From a bacterium (GTDB lineage: Bacteria; Pseudomonadota; Alphaproteobacteria; Rhizobiales; Aestuariivirgaceae), in the NCBI GenBank assembly GCA_022842165.1, contig JALHQC010000043.1:1-35555 (forward strand): a stretch of 35,555 bases of DNA, given 5' to 3'. Positions within the stretch are counted from its first letter, which is position 1; the number at the start of each line of letters is the position of its first letter. The position numbers were made by a program, and so were the translations under genes. The notes beneath the pieces were generated by a model. It was not told the origin of the DNA, searched no databases, and was given only the letters and a program-made list of their open reading frames with translations. This document shows positions 26,452 through 33,725 of this stretch, piece by piece.

Positions 26452-27339
26452 TCAGTTGCGGCTTCCGCCGTCGTTGCCGTCTTCGCCGCGGCGCGCATAG
26501 CTCAGGATGAAGTCATCGCCTGGTATGTGCGGAAAGCCCCGGAAGTTCACGCCATTGCCGAACTTCGCCTTGCAGGTCGCAAACTGCTTGTCGCAACCGG
26601 CGCGAAGCCTGACCACGTCGCCCGGCTGCGGAATGGCCATTGCCGGCTGCCAGAGCTCGATCGCCACCACCGGGTTCGATCTGTGAAACTTGATCTCCGA
26701 GATCCGGCCCGCATTGGGGCCGGCAAGAAATTCCGCCGTCCCGCGCGCGAAGAAGCCTTCGGCGAAACCGTCAGCACCGCTCACTGCGATCCGGCGGCTT
26801 TCTTCCGACGAGACGACCATGGCGTCGACACTGAAACCCGGCAGATCGAGATTGACGCCGCAACGGCTATCGCCGACCACGGCATCGCAGCCATGCTGGT
26901 AGATGCGGCCCTTCGGCTGGTTCAGCACATGCGCAAGGCCTCTCAGTTCGGCGCTGAAGCCCGTCTTGTTCCGTGTGATCTCACCGAGGTTGCCCTTGCG
27001 CAGCAACGTGCGTCGGCTCACCTCCTGCCAGTTGACGAGCCAGACCTCCACAGCGGCATTGTCGAAATCTCCCGCCAGCAACCGCTGCTCGTTCAGCCGT
27101 TCGGAAGTGAGCGCGCCCGATGCTTCGAGATTGTCGATCGCGAGGCCAAGCGAGGACTCGATCTCGGTCGCGGTGAAGCCCGCCTGCGCTTCGAAGTCTG
27201 TGCTGTCAAAGCTCAGGTCACGGTCATGGTCGGTAAAGCCCATCACCTCGCCGGCCCGCGTTTCGAGCTTCCAGCAATGGCACAGTGTCGTCACCCCGCT
27301 GTCGAGATGGGCCTGAAGTCCGGGCGCAAGCGTCCTCAT
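26452..27339 (-). CDS. GTA gp13-like tail hub protein (DUF2163)
   Basis: The 295-residue protein fits the DUF2163 family of GTA gp13 and lambda gpL-like baseplate hubs. Landmarks are GFTDHDRDLSF, LAHVLNQPKGRIYQHGCD and FPHIPGDDFIL. Four cysteines outside the N-terminus, Cys151, Cys160, Cys249 and Cys256, are placed as candidates for the iron-sulfur cluster found in the RcGTA hub and related phage proteins. The start overlaps the gene 12 stop by 4 bp (ATGA). Confidence 0.94.
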   Translation of the reverse strand: MRTLAPGLQAHLDSGVTTLCHCWKLETRAGEVMGFTDHDRDLSFDSTDFEAQAGFTATEIESSLGLAIDNLEASGALTSERLNEQRLLAGDFDNAAVEVWLVNWQEVSRRTLLRKGNLGEITRNKTGFSAELRGLAHVLNQPKGRIYQHGCDAVVGDSRCGVNLDLPGFSVDAMVVSSEESRRIAVSGADGFAEGFFARGTAEFLAGPNAGRISEIKFHRSNPVVAIELWQPAMAIPQPGDVVRLRAGCDKQFATCKAKFGNGVNFRGFPHIPGDDFILSYARRGEDGNDGGSRN

Positions 27340-27965
27340 GCGCGGATCTCCACCACCGGAATGTCCGGAATGTCCCCCGCCGCAAAATGGCTGAAGTTGA
27401 TGCGCAGCTGGTCGCTGTCGAAGCGGGCCGGAACGTCGAAGTGAAACCCCGCCGTCACGATGGCGCCCGGCGCCGGAAGCGATCCGGCCTCGAATGTCAC
27501 GATGCCGGTCAGCGCGTTCACGCTGAAAGCCGCTGCCGCAATGCCATCGACCGCCACAACCACGCTGCCCGGCACCGGCTTGGTGATCGCCCGCACATAG
27601 TCGCGCAGGCCCGTGCCATAGCGCTTGACGAGGGCGAAGCTCGCAAGGCTGCCGGTGCCAGTCCCGATCTGCTGGTCGAGGGCGCTGACAGTCTCTCCAG
27701 GCGCACAGGATTTGAAGTCCATGTGATCTTTCCAGCGAAAGCCATGCAGCCGCCCGCGCCGCTCCTCAAAGAAGCGCACCACGTCGTGGATGTCGTCGAG
27801 AGACTTGACGCCGAATCCGGCGTTGTAGCGGCGGCGCGAATCCGCCCAGCGGCTGTTGCGCTCCTCCGCGCCCGAGCCCAGCACCACGATGTCGGTGCGC
27901 CGTTCGGGGCCCCCCGTCGCACCGCGCGAGACGGCCACCGGAAACCGGATGTCATCGAATGCCAT
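27336..27965 (-). CDS. GTA gp12-like distal tail protein (DUF2460)
   Basis: The 209-residue DUF2460 protein has characteristic segments RFPVAVSRGATGGPERRTD, SGAEERNSRWADSRRRYNAG and RGRLHGFRWKDHMD. It is the distal tail ring between tail tube and hub. AGGAATC is present upstream of ATG 27965. It begins 3 bp after the tape-measure stop. Confidence 0.95.
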   Translation of the reverse strand: MAFDDIRFPVAVSRGATGGPERRTDIVVLGSGAEERNSRWADSRRRYNAGFGVKSLDDIHDVVRFFEERRGRLHGFRWKDHMDFKSCAPGETVSALDQQIGTGTGSLASFALVKRYGTGLRDYVRAITKPVPGSVVVAVDGIAAAAFSVNALTGIVTFEAGSLPAPGAIVTAGFHFDVPARFDSDQLRINFSHFAAGDIPDIPVVEIRA

Positions 27966-27968
27966 GGC

Positions 27969-28520
27969 TCAAAGATTCCTCTGCCCGCGCTGCACCGCCC
28001 GCGCCATCATCGCCGCCACTTGGGATTGCGAGCGCTGGAAGCTCTGGGCGTCCGGCGTCTGGATGTTCACCGTCACGTTGATGCCGCCACCGCCGCCCCG
28101 CACGCCCAGCTTGCCGTCAGCCCCTCGCGCCAGCGGCATGATGGCTTCCGGCCCCGCCTCGCCCATCTGCCCGGTGCCGCCGCGCATCGGAAACAACGTC
28201 GGCGAATTGACGATGCCGCCATCGGCGAATGGCATGAGCCTTCCCCCGGAAAACACATTGCCGCGGGCGCTGCCCGTCACATTGCCCAGCAACCCTCCAA
28301 TGAGATTTCCCAGCGGCCGCAATCCTTGTGTCAGCGCCGTCTGCGCCAGCGACAGCGCCAGGCCCTTCAATACGTCGGAGAGTTTGCGGCCATGAATGAC
28401 GGCGCCCGCAAAGGCGTTCACCAGCTTCACGCCGAAACTCTCGGCCAGCCGGTTCAACCCGGTCATCTGCTCGCGCAGTTCGTCAGTCTGAAGCGTCAGG
28501 CGTTCCACTTGATCTGTCAT
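27969..28520 (-). CDS. GTA gp11-like short tape measure protein
   Basis: The 183-residue protein is short for a tape measure but in line with the short GTA tails. Helical N-terminal half (LNRLAESFGVKLVNAFAGAV, LKGLALSLAQTALTQGLRPL) with hydrophobic stretches, then a conserved FADGGIVNSPTLFPM and GEAGPEAIMPLARGADG segment and a glycine run GGGGG before NVTVNIQTPD. These are typical of GTA tape measures. The start ATG 28520 overlaps the preceding gene by 4 bp. Confidence 0.92.
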   Translation of the reverse strand: MTDQVERLTLQTDELREQMTGLNRLAESFGVKLVNAFAGAVIHGRKLSDVLKGLALSLAQTALTQGLRPLGNLIGGLLGNVTGSARGNVFSGGRLMPFADGGIVNSPTLFPMRGGTGQMGEAGPEAIMPLARGADGKLGVRGGGGGINVTVNIQTPDAQSFQRSQSQVAAMMARAVQRGQRNL

Positions 28521-28711
28521 GTGTCATCCGGAAATTGTTGCATCAGGCCGTCAAGCACCGCACGGCCCGGCACGTCCCGTCCGCACCAGGGGAATGCGGC
28601 GGCGATCTCGCGCGGGGTCGCGGCCCAGAATTCGGCAGAGCTCAGGCGCAGCACGCCAAGCCCCAGTTCCATCATGCGCCGCCAGGGAAAGCCTTCCCCG
28701 CCGGCGCTCAT
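28517..28711 (-). CDS. GTA gp10.1-like phage tail assembly chaperone
   Basis: The 64-residue protein matches the small TAC-type family encoded before GTA tape measures: FPWRRMMELGLGVLRLSSAEFWAATP is the conserved core. It would help load tail proteins on the tape measure. It overlaps gene 10 and gene 11 by 4 bp each. In many phages the two TAC proteins are made by frameshift; here it has its own ATG in an ATGA overlap. Confidence 0.88.
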   Translation of the reverse strand: MSAGGEGFPWRRMMELGLGVLRLSSAEFWAATPREIAAAFPWCGRDVPGRAVLDGLMQQFPDDT

Positions 28712-29040
28712 CCGTTTCCCGATTTGTCCGCGGCGGGCGCAAAAGTTGCCTTCAGCAGGCGGACCACGATGTCGAGATAGCCCGTGGCCCCTCCGGTAAC
28801 GCTCATCGCCGCCACTTCCTCGTTGCTGACGGGGTTTCCGCCGCCGCGCAGCCCCGCGCCGATCACACGGATCGCGTCGGTGGCGCCGATGCGGCCCGTC
28901 TCGAAGCGCTCGGCGATGGCGATCAAATCCTCGCCGCCATAGGCATTCTCGATCTCGGCCAGGGCGCCTAGCGTGAGGCAGAGCGTGTAGCTCTGTCCAC
29001 CCAGTTCGGCATCGATCTCGCCACGGTGACGGTTTGCCAT
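28708..29040 (-). CDS. GTA gp10-like family protein (tail assembly chaperone)
   Basis: The 110-residue protein belongs to the 'gene transfer agent family protein' group (Phage_TAC_11). Key segments: ANRHRGEIDAELGG, TLGALAEIENAYGGEDL and RVIGAGLRGGGNPVS. It follows the major tail protein gene by 10 bp with a GAGAGGG site upstream, and is translationally coupled to gene 10.1. Confidence 0.92.
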   Translation of the reverse strand: MANRHRGEIDAELGGQSYTLCLTLGALAEIENAYGGEDLIAIAERFETGRIGATDAIRVIGAGLRGGGNPVSNEEVAAMSVTGGATGYLDIVVRLLKATFAPAADKSGNG

Positions 29041-29050
29041 GTCAGCCCTC

Positions 29051-29464
29051 TCAGAGTGCGGTGAAGGTCAGTTCGCCGGCCGATTCGAGTGCCAGCTCGA
29101 AAGTCACTTCGCCATCATGCCGCCCGCCCATCTCGAGGCTGGCGATCTGGAACGGACCTTCGATCGTCCCGAAATCGGGCACGATCACCTGCCAGGCGCG
29201 AATGGTGCCATTGAAGAAATAGCTCCGAATGGTGGCATCGGATGCGGCATCCTTGAAGATGCCGGAACCGCGAATGCTCGATGATTTCAGCCCCGCACCC
29301 GCCAGCAGCTCGCGCCATTGCCCGGCGGACTCCTGATGGCTCACGTCAACCGTCTCGGCGTTGAACGAGATGGTGTGGCTCCTGAGGCCCGCCACCGTCT
29401 GGAAGCTTGCCGTCCCCGTCGCGTCGATCTTCAGCAGAAGATCGCGCCCTTTCTGTGCGCCCAT
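29051..29464 (-). CDS. GTA gp9-like major tail tube protein (TP901-1 family)
   Basis: The 137-residue tail tube subunit begins MGAQKGRDLLLKID and has SHTISFNAETVDVSHQESAG and SGIFKDAASDATIRSYFFNG, hallmarks of the TP901-1/GTA tail tube family. A strong AGGAG site 7 nt before the ATG suits a highly expressed structural protein; most neighbouring genes rely on overlap coupling instead. Confidence 0.95.
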   Translation of the reverse strand: MGAQKGRDLLLKIDATGTASFQTVAGLRSHTISFNAETVDVSHQESAGQWRELLAGAGLKSSSIRGSGIFKDAASDATIRSYFFNGTIRAWQVIVPDFGTIEGPFQIASLEMGGRHDGEVTFELALESAGELTFTAL

Positions 29465-29473
29465 GTTCGTCTC

Positions 29474-29881
29474 CTAAAGCGGTTCGGTTGCAGCGCGGAA
29501 GCGGAGGACCGCGCCAAAATTCTCGCCGTTCTTCTCGCGCGCCACGCTCCAGAAAGTCAGCCGCAGGTTCACCAGCCGGTGGCCCACCAATGTCAGTGGT
29601 GCATTGTCGAGAACGGACTCGATCTCGCCCAGGATATCCTGCGCAAGTTTCCGGCTGCGGTTGTTCGTCCGTACACTGAGCGTCACGAAATGCTCGTGCG
29701 CCTTGGCATCCGCCACGCTCCAGTCGCGGGTTTCGATGTCGCCGAAGCTCACATATGGGGCCACCGCGCCGCGCGGCATTTCCTCGAACACATGCGCGCC
29801 GCTCAAGAGCAGCGTCAGCGGCGCATGGGCCAGCAAGGCGTTCCGCATCGCCGTCTGAACGGCATGGGCCGGGTTGCTCAC
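29474..29881 (-). CDS. GTA gp8-like tail terminator protein (DUF3168)
   Basis: The 135-residue DUF3168 protein has landmarks VQTAMRNALLAHAPL, VFEEMPRGAVAPYVSFGD and HEHFVTLSVRTNNRS. It forms the ring that ends tail tube growth. It starts with GTG at 29881, overlapping the connector stop by 4 bp (GTGA). In RcGTA a stopper gene (gene 7) lies between these two; here there is none. Confidence 0.93.
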   Translation of the reverse strand: MSNPAHAVQTAMRNALLAHAPLTLLLSGAHVFEEMPRGAVAPYVSFGDIETRDWSVADAKAHEHFVTLSVRTNNRSRKLAQDILGEIESVLDNAPLTLVGHRLVNLRLTFWSVAREKNGENFGAVLRFRAATEPL

Positions 29882-30444
29882 AGCCGCACCTCGCGATAGG
29901 GCTGGAGCAGCGTGTCGAGCGTCAGCGGCAGGGCCGGCGGTTCGGCATGCCCACGGTGCTCGTGCCAGTGCGCCACCAGCTGCAAAATCGCCTGGCGCAG
30001 GGCTTCCGGCACCGAAGATGCCGAGACCCCGAAGCCTGCCTTCACCGCGATCGCGACGCCATTGGCGATACGGCCCGGCCGTGCCCAGACGCGCGAGCCC
30101 CGCAGCAGCAACCGTGGCGGGCGCGATGCAACGTCGACATAATAATGCGCGGGGTCGATCGCGGCTGCGATGTCGTTCTCGCCGAAAACCGAGACCTCAT
30201 CAACCGCGGAGACAGGCGCCAGCGGAATGGCGATCACGCCATCCTCCGGCCAGTCGTCGAGATAGCAGGTCCAATCCTGCTCGATCAGCACCAGCCCGGT
30301 CCGCGCCTCCACGATGCGGCGGGCAGACACGATCAGGGTCGAGATCAGCGCATCCTCATCGAGGTGCGAGATACGCAGATGCGCCTTCGCCTCGGCGAGC
30401 GAGACAGGCTCGATCGCCGGCGGCGTCACAAGAACTGAAGCCAT
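29878..30444 (-). CDS. GTA gp6-like head-tail connector (adaptor) protein
   Basis: The 188-residue protein resembles the phiE125 gp8/gp6-like connector family: EPVSLAEAKAHLRI at the N-terminus, SARRIVEARTGLVLI, and a C-terminal helix PEALRQAILQLVAHWHEHR. It would attach below the portal. The start ATG 30444 has GGAG 6 nt upstream; the in-frame ATG at 30483 lies within the hairpin region and is unlikely. Confidence 0.92.
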   Translation of the reverse strand: MASVLVTPPAIEPVSLAEAKAHLRISHLDEDALISTLIVSARRIVEARTGLVLIEQDWTCYLDDWPEDGVIAIPLAPVSAVDEVSVFGENDIAAAIDPAHYYVDVASRPPRLLLRGSRVWARPGRIANGVAIAVKAGFGVSASSVPEALRQAILQLVAHWHEHRGHAEPPALPLTLDTLLQPYREVRL

Positions 30445-30465
30445 GGGGTCTCCGTGTTGCGAATG

Positions 30466-30497
30466 CTTCGAGGCCCTGCTCACGCAAGGCCTCGAAG
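30466..30497 (-). terminator. Hairpin after the major capsid gene
   Basis: Perfect 10-bp stem CTTCGAGGCC (30466-30475) / GGCCTCGAAG (30488-30497) with a 12-nt loop, 8 bp after the capsid stop and 21 bp before the connector start. There is no T-run. It could be an attenuator or a 3' stabiliser that raises capsid mRNA over downstream genes. Confidence 0.6.
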
Positions 30498-30505
30498 GGT
30501 CATGC

Positions 30506-31732
30506 TTACGACACGCCGAACTTCATCAGCTTGATCGCCTCGAAGTTCTGAATGCCGCCGCCCACGCGCTTTGTCGTGTAGAACAGCACATAGGGCTTGG
30601 CGGAATAGGGATCGCGCAGCACGCGCACGCCCACCCGGTCGACGATCAGGTAGCCACGCCCGAAGTCGCCAAAGGACAAGGCATAGCTGTCGGTGGCGAT
30701 GTCCGGCATGTCCTCGCTCTCGGCGATGGGGAAGTTGAGCAGCATCGCCTTGCCATCGGCACTGGCGGCGGGCTGCCACAGGTAGTTGCCGTCGACGTCC
30801 TTGAACTTGCGGATCACCCCTTGCGTCTTGCGGTTCACCACCCAATGCGCGTTCTGTCGGTAACCGCTCTTCAGCGCATAGACGAGGTCGATCAGCTTGT
30901 CGGACGGGTTCGCAGCCGGGAAAGCTCCTGCCACGCCGCTGGCGATGTAGCCGGTGCTGCCCCAGGTCCATGAGGCATCCGCAACCTTGGTATAGTCGAG
31001 GAAGCCCTTGGGCCGGTTGACGCCATTGCCGGTCACGAAGGCGGTGCTTTCTTGGTCAGCGAAGACCTGCTGCACTTCCTCGGCAATCCACTGGTCGAGG
31101 TTCACCGCCGAGTCATCCAGCAGCGCCTGCGTCGCCGCCGGCATTGCGTAGAGTTCCATGGCCGGGAACTGCAGTTCGGCAAGCGTCGGTGATGCCGTCT
31201 CGGGCCGCGCCGCGGTTTCGCCCACCCAGCCCGTCGCAAAGCCGGTCGTGGCGAAGGGCTTCTTGTAGACCGCAGCCGAGACCTGGCGCACACCCGCTAT
31301 GGCGCGGATCGGTGATGCCGCCGAAAGCCTGCGGCCGATCTCGGTTTCGAGTTCAGCCGGCACCAGGAAGCCGCCGTCGGGATTCGAGCCGATCGACATG
31401 GCCTTGGCCTCGATGTCGAAAAGTCCCGCCGTCTCGCCCTTCCGCACATAGGTCTCGAAGGCCTGCTTGTGTTCGCGGGCGGCGGGTGCGGCCTCGTCAG
31501 TGCCGGTGAGGCGCGGCCTGCGGGCTTTCAGCGTGATCTCGTCGAGGCGCGACTTCGTCTCGTCGATGGCGCGGTTGATGCGCTCGACCTTGTCGCTCGT
31601 CACCACATCGGCACTCATGCGGCTCTCGATCTGGCCGAGCCGCTCGTCATTGGCATCCTTGAAAGCCTCGAAGGCCTGCATGAAGTCGCCGAAGGCGACC
31701 TTGGTCTCAAGTCCGTTGTCCATGTGTCTCAT
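30506..31732 (-). CDS. GTA gp5-like HK97-fold major capsid protein
   Basis: The 408-residue capsid precursor has an N-terminal delta domain (1-110) rich in charged helices that would act as scaffold and be removed by the prohead protease, then the HK97 fold: SNPDGGFLVPAELETEI, QFPAMELYAMPAATQALLDD, FVTGNGVNRPKGFLDY and a C-terminal FYTTKRVGGGIQNFEAIKLMK. ATG 31732 overlaps the protease stop by 4 bp and has AGGAG 4 nt upstream; ATG 31723 is the alternative. It is followed by a strong hairpin. Confidence 0.96.
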   Translation of the reverse strand: MRHMDNGLETKVAFGDFMQAFEAFKDANDERLGQIESRMSADVVTSDKVERINRAIDETKSRLDEITLKARRPRLTGTDEAAPAAREHKQAFETYVRKGETAGLFDIEAKAMSIGSNPDGGFLVPAELETEIGRRLSAASPIRAIAGVRQVSAAVYKKPFATTGFATGWVGETAARPETASPTLAELQFPAMELYAMPAATQALLDDSAVNLDQWIAEEVQQVFADQESTAFVTGNGVNRPKGFLDYTKVADASWTWGSTGYIASGVAGAFPAANPSDKLIDLVYALKSGYRQNAHWVVNRKTQGVIRKFKDVDGNYLWQPAASADGKAMLLNFPIAESEDMPDIATDSYALSFGDFGRGYLIVDRVGVRVLRDPYSAKPYVLFYTTKRVGGGIQNFEAIKLMKFGVS

Positions 31733-32328
31733 GTCTCTCCTGGTTGAAAAATGCGGGCCCCATCCCGGAACAGGGCGGCAAGCGAGGGGATCCCCCGTTC
31801 GGCGGGATGGGGCGTTCCGGAGCGCGGCCCGAAGGCCTGCTCCGCAGCTTCGAGAACGCGCCGCTTCGTTTGCGAAACGCGCGCACCCTCGAGCATCGGG
31901 AATGTGACGAGCGAAATCTCCCAGAGGTCGACCTGCAACAGCAGCCTCGCACCGCTGGCGCGGTCGCGCCGCGCCGTCACCGTCCTGAAGCCGATCGACA
32001 GCCCGTCGAGCCCGCGGCTTTCAAGGAGCGACATGATCTCGCGCCCGCGCTGCACGTTGGGATCAAGGCGGCCTTCGACATAAAGTCCGCGATCGTTCTC
32101 GCGCAGCTCCAGCCAGGTGCCGACAGGTTCTGCCGCATCGTGCTGAAACAGCATGCGAATGCCGGTTGGCCCTTTTCGTTTCAGGCAAGCCGCGAAGGCG
32201 CCGGGCATCACGATATCGCCCGACTGGTCGCGCCGCCCGAACAGACTCGCATAGCCCACGAACACGCCCGTGCCAGAGCAGGCGCAAAGCGGCTGCCCCA
32301 GCCGGTTCTTCTCCCGGCGGGTTTGCAT
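31729..32328 (-). CDS. GTA gp4-like HK97-family prohead protease
   Basis: The 199-residue maturation protease has catalytic His63 (LFQHDAAEPVG) and Ser111 (GLDGLSIGFRTV) in the S78 family layout, plus LWEISLVTFPML. It cleaves the capsid delta domain. ATG 32328 has AGGAG 8 nt upstream. A long palindromic repeat lies between it and the portal gene. Confidence 0.95.
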   Translation of the reverse strand: MQTRREKNRLGQPLCACSGTGVFVGYASLFGRRDQSGDIVMPGAFAACLKRKGPTGIRMLFQHDAAEPVGTWLELRENDRGLYVEGRLDPNVQRGREIMSLLESRGLDGLSIGFRTVTARRDRASGARLLLQVDLWEISLVTFPMLEGARVSQTKRRVLEAAEQAFGPRSGTPHPAERGIPSLAALFRDGARIFQPGET

Positions 32329-32400
32329 GATTAAAGCTCCTGAATGTCTGCTGCCCTATGCGGCCAAAACGTCTTCTCCCGCTCTGCAGGCGGATCGAGA

Positions 32401-32565
32401 ACGTCCTCCCCCTGCGCGAGCGGGGGGAGGAAAGGGGCCTGCGGCGAAGCCGTGGGATAGGAGAGGGGCCAACGGGCCATGTCTCCGGCAAAGCCCGGGT
32501 GCCCCTCTCCTCCCCCACCTCCGGTGGGTCCCCTTCCTCTCCCCGCTCACGCGGGGCGAGGACGT
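32401..32565. repeat. Long imperfect palindromic intergenic repeat
   Basis: Left arm 32401-32470 (starting ACGTCCTCCCCCTGCGCGAG) and right arm 32501-32565 are imperfect reverse complements of each other (the right end reads back as ACGTCCTCGCCCCGCG), leaving a centre near 32471-32500. A degenerate extra copy of the arm start may lie at 32368-32385. It resembles the intergenic palindromic repeats common in Hyphomicrobiales genomes. It sits in the portal-protease gap, where RcGTA has the small gene g3.5. A transcript through it would fold into a long hairpin. Confidence 0.72.
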
Positions 32566-32574
32566 GAGCAGCCG

Positions 32575-33714
32575 CTACTCGTTATTCGTTCTCTTCGCCC
32601 CATAGCCCACCGCCGCGCGCTTCTCGTCCTCGGTGAGGAAGCTCGCGCGTTCGAGCCTTGCCCACAGCGCCTCGCGGTCGGGACTGAGTGCCTCCACCTG
32701 ATCGAGATCGTGCGCCAGCCGCACATTGCCCTGCGCCAGAAATCCCGTCATGGCCTCGGCCACGCGGCTCGCAAGCGGCAGCACGGTTTGGCGCCAGAAG
32801 GTGCGGTTCGCCTCGGCATAATTCGCAAATGTATTGTCGCCGGGAATTCCCAGCAGCATGGGCGGCACGCCGAAGGCCAGCGCAATCTCGCGGGCTGCGG
32901 CATTCTTCGCCGCGATGAATTCCATGTCCTTTGGGCTGTAACCCATTTCCTTCCAGTCGAGGCCGCCTTCCAGCACCATCGGCCGCCCGGCGTTGGCCGC
33001 TCCCTGATAGGAATTCTCCAGCTCGCGCTTCAAGCGGTCGAACTGTTCGGCGGTGAGGTTCCCATCGCCCGCCGCATAGACGAGCGCGCCCGATGGCCTG
33101 GCGCAATTGTCGAGCATCGCCTTGTTCCAGGCGGCAGCCGCATTGTGCGTGTCGATCGAACGTTGCGCGGCTTCGAGCGGCGACATGCCGTAATGATCGT
33201 TCAGCGGATTGAACAGCTTCAGATGCAGCACGTTCTCGGCGGCCAGCCGCACCGATTGTCCGTTGACGGAATATTCGAAAGCCTCCGGCCAGCCATTGGC
33301 CGAAGCGACCGCCTTCATGCGGTCGGGCCGCAGCGCGTGGATCTCGCGGGCAGCACCTTCGAGCTCCACTTTTTCGATGTAGGCATTGCCCGCCACCAGC
33401 AGGAAGCCATAGAGCATCTCGAAGAACTCGCGCCCCGGCTGGCCCGGATTGGGCTTCGCGAACAGCGCCAGAAGCGGATGCGAAGTTGCCTCCGCCTCGC
33501 CTTCATAGACGAGCCAGGGAATCGAGGCCGCAGCCTCGGCAATCATCCGCACGGCGCGATAGCCGATGGCGTTTGAAGCGAAGCCCTCCGCCGTCAGCGC
33601 CACATAGTTGCGCGGCGTCCATTGCGGCCTGCCCGCCGTGTGGAGCGCAATCAGCGGCGCCGTGGCCGAGCGCTTCTGCTCCGGCGCCCAAAACCGTCTC
33701 AGTCTTTCCAGCAT
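32575..33714 (-). CDS. GTA gp3-like HK97-family portal protein
   Basis: The 379-residue portal forms the dodecameric DNA gate at the capsid vertex. Landmarks: PQWTPRNYVALTAEGFASN, SHPLLALFAKPNPGQ, FEMLYGFLLVAGNAYIEKV, LNDHYGMSPLEAAQRSID and FGVPPMLLGIPGDNTFANYAE. The start is ATG 33714 (MLERLRRFW) with an AGGA site about 9 nt upstream, 11 bp after the terminase stop. The longer in-frame start at 33840 would overlap the terminase gene by over 100 bp. Confidence 0.95.
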   Translation of the reverse strand: MLERLRRFWAPEQKRSATAPLIALHTAGRPQWTPRNYVALTAEGFASNAIGYRAVRMIAEAAASIPWLVYEGEAEATSHPLLALFAKPNPGQPGREFFEMLYGFLLVAGNAYIEKVELEGAAREIHALRPDRMKAVASANGWPEAFEYSVNGQSVRLAAENVLHLKLFNPLNDHYGMSPLEAAQRSIDTHNAAAAWNKAMLDNCARPSGALVYAAGDGNLTAEQFDRLKRELENSYQGAANAGRPMVLEGGLDWKEMGYSPKDMEFIAAKNAAAREIALAFGVPPMLLGIPGDNTFANYAEANRTFWRQTVLPLASRVAEAMTGFLAQGNVRLAHDLDQVEALSPDREALWARLERASFLTEDEKRAAVGYGAKRTNNE

Positions 33715-33725
33715 CGCTTCATCCT

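Noticed and set aside
28517-29040. Possible programmed frameshift making a gp10/gp10.1 fusion
   Set aside because: The second gene has its own ATG in an ATGA overlap, and I see no slippery heptamer at the junction; separate genes fit the GTA pattern.
32329-32574. A g3.5-like small gene between portal and protease
   Set aside because: The gap is almost filled by the palindromic repeat; frames through it are repeat-derived and have no plausible start with ribosome site.
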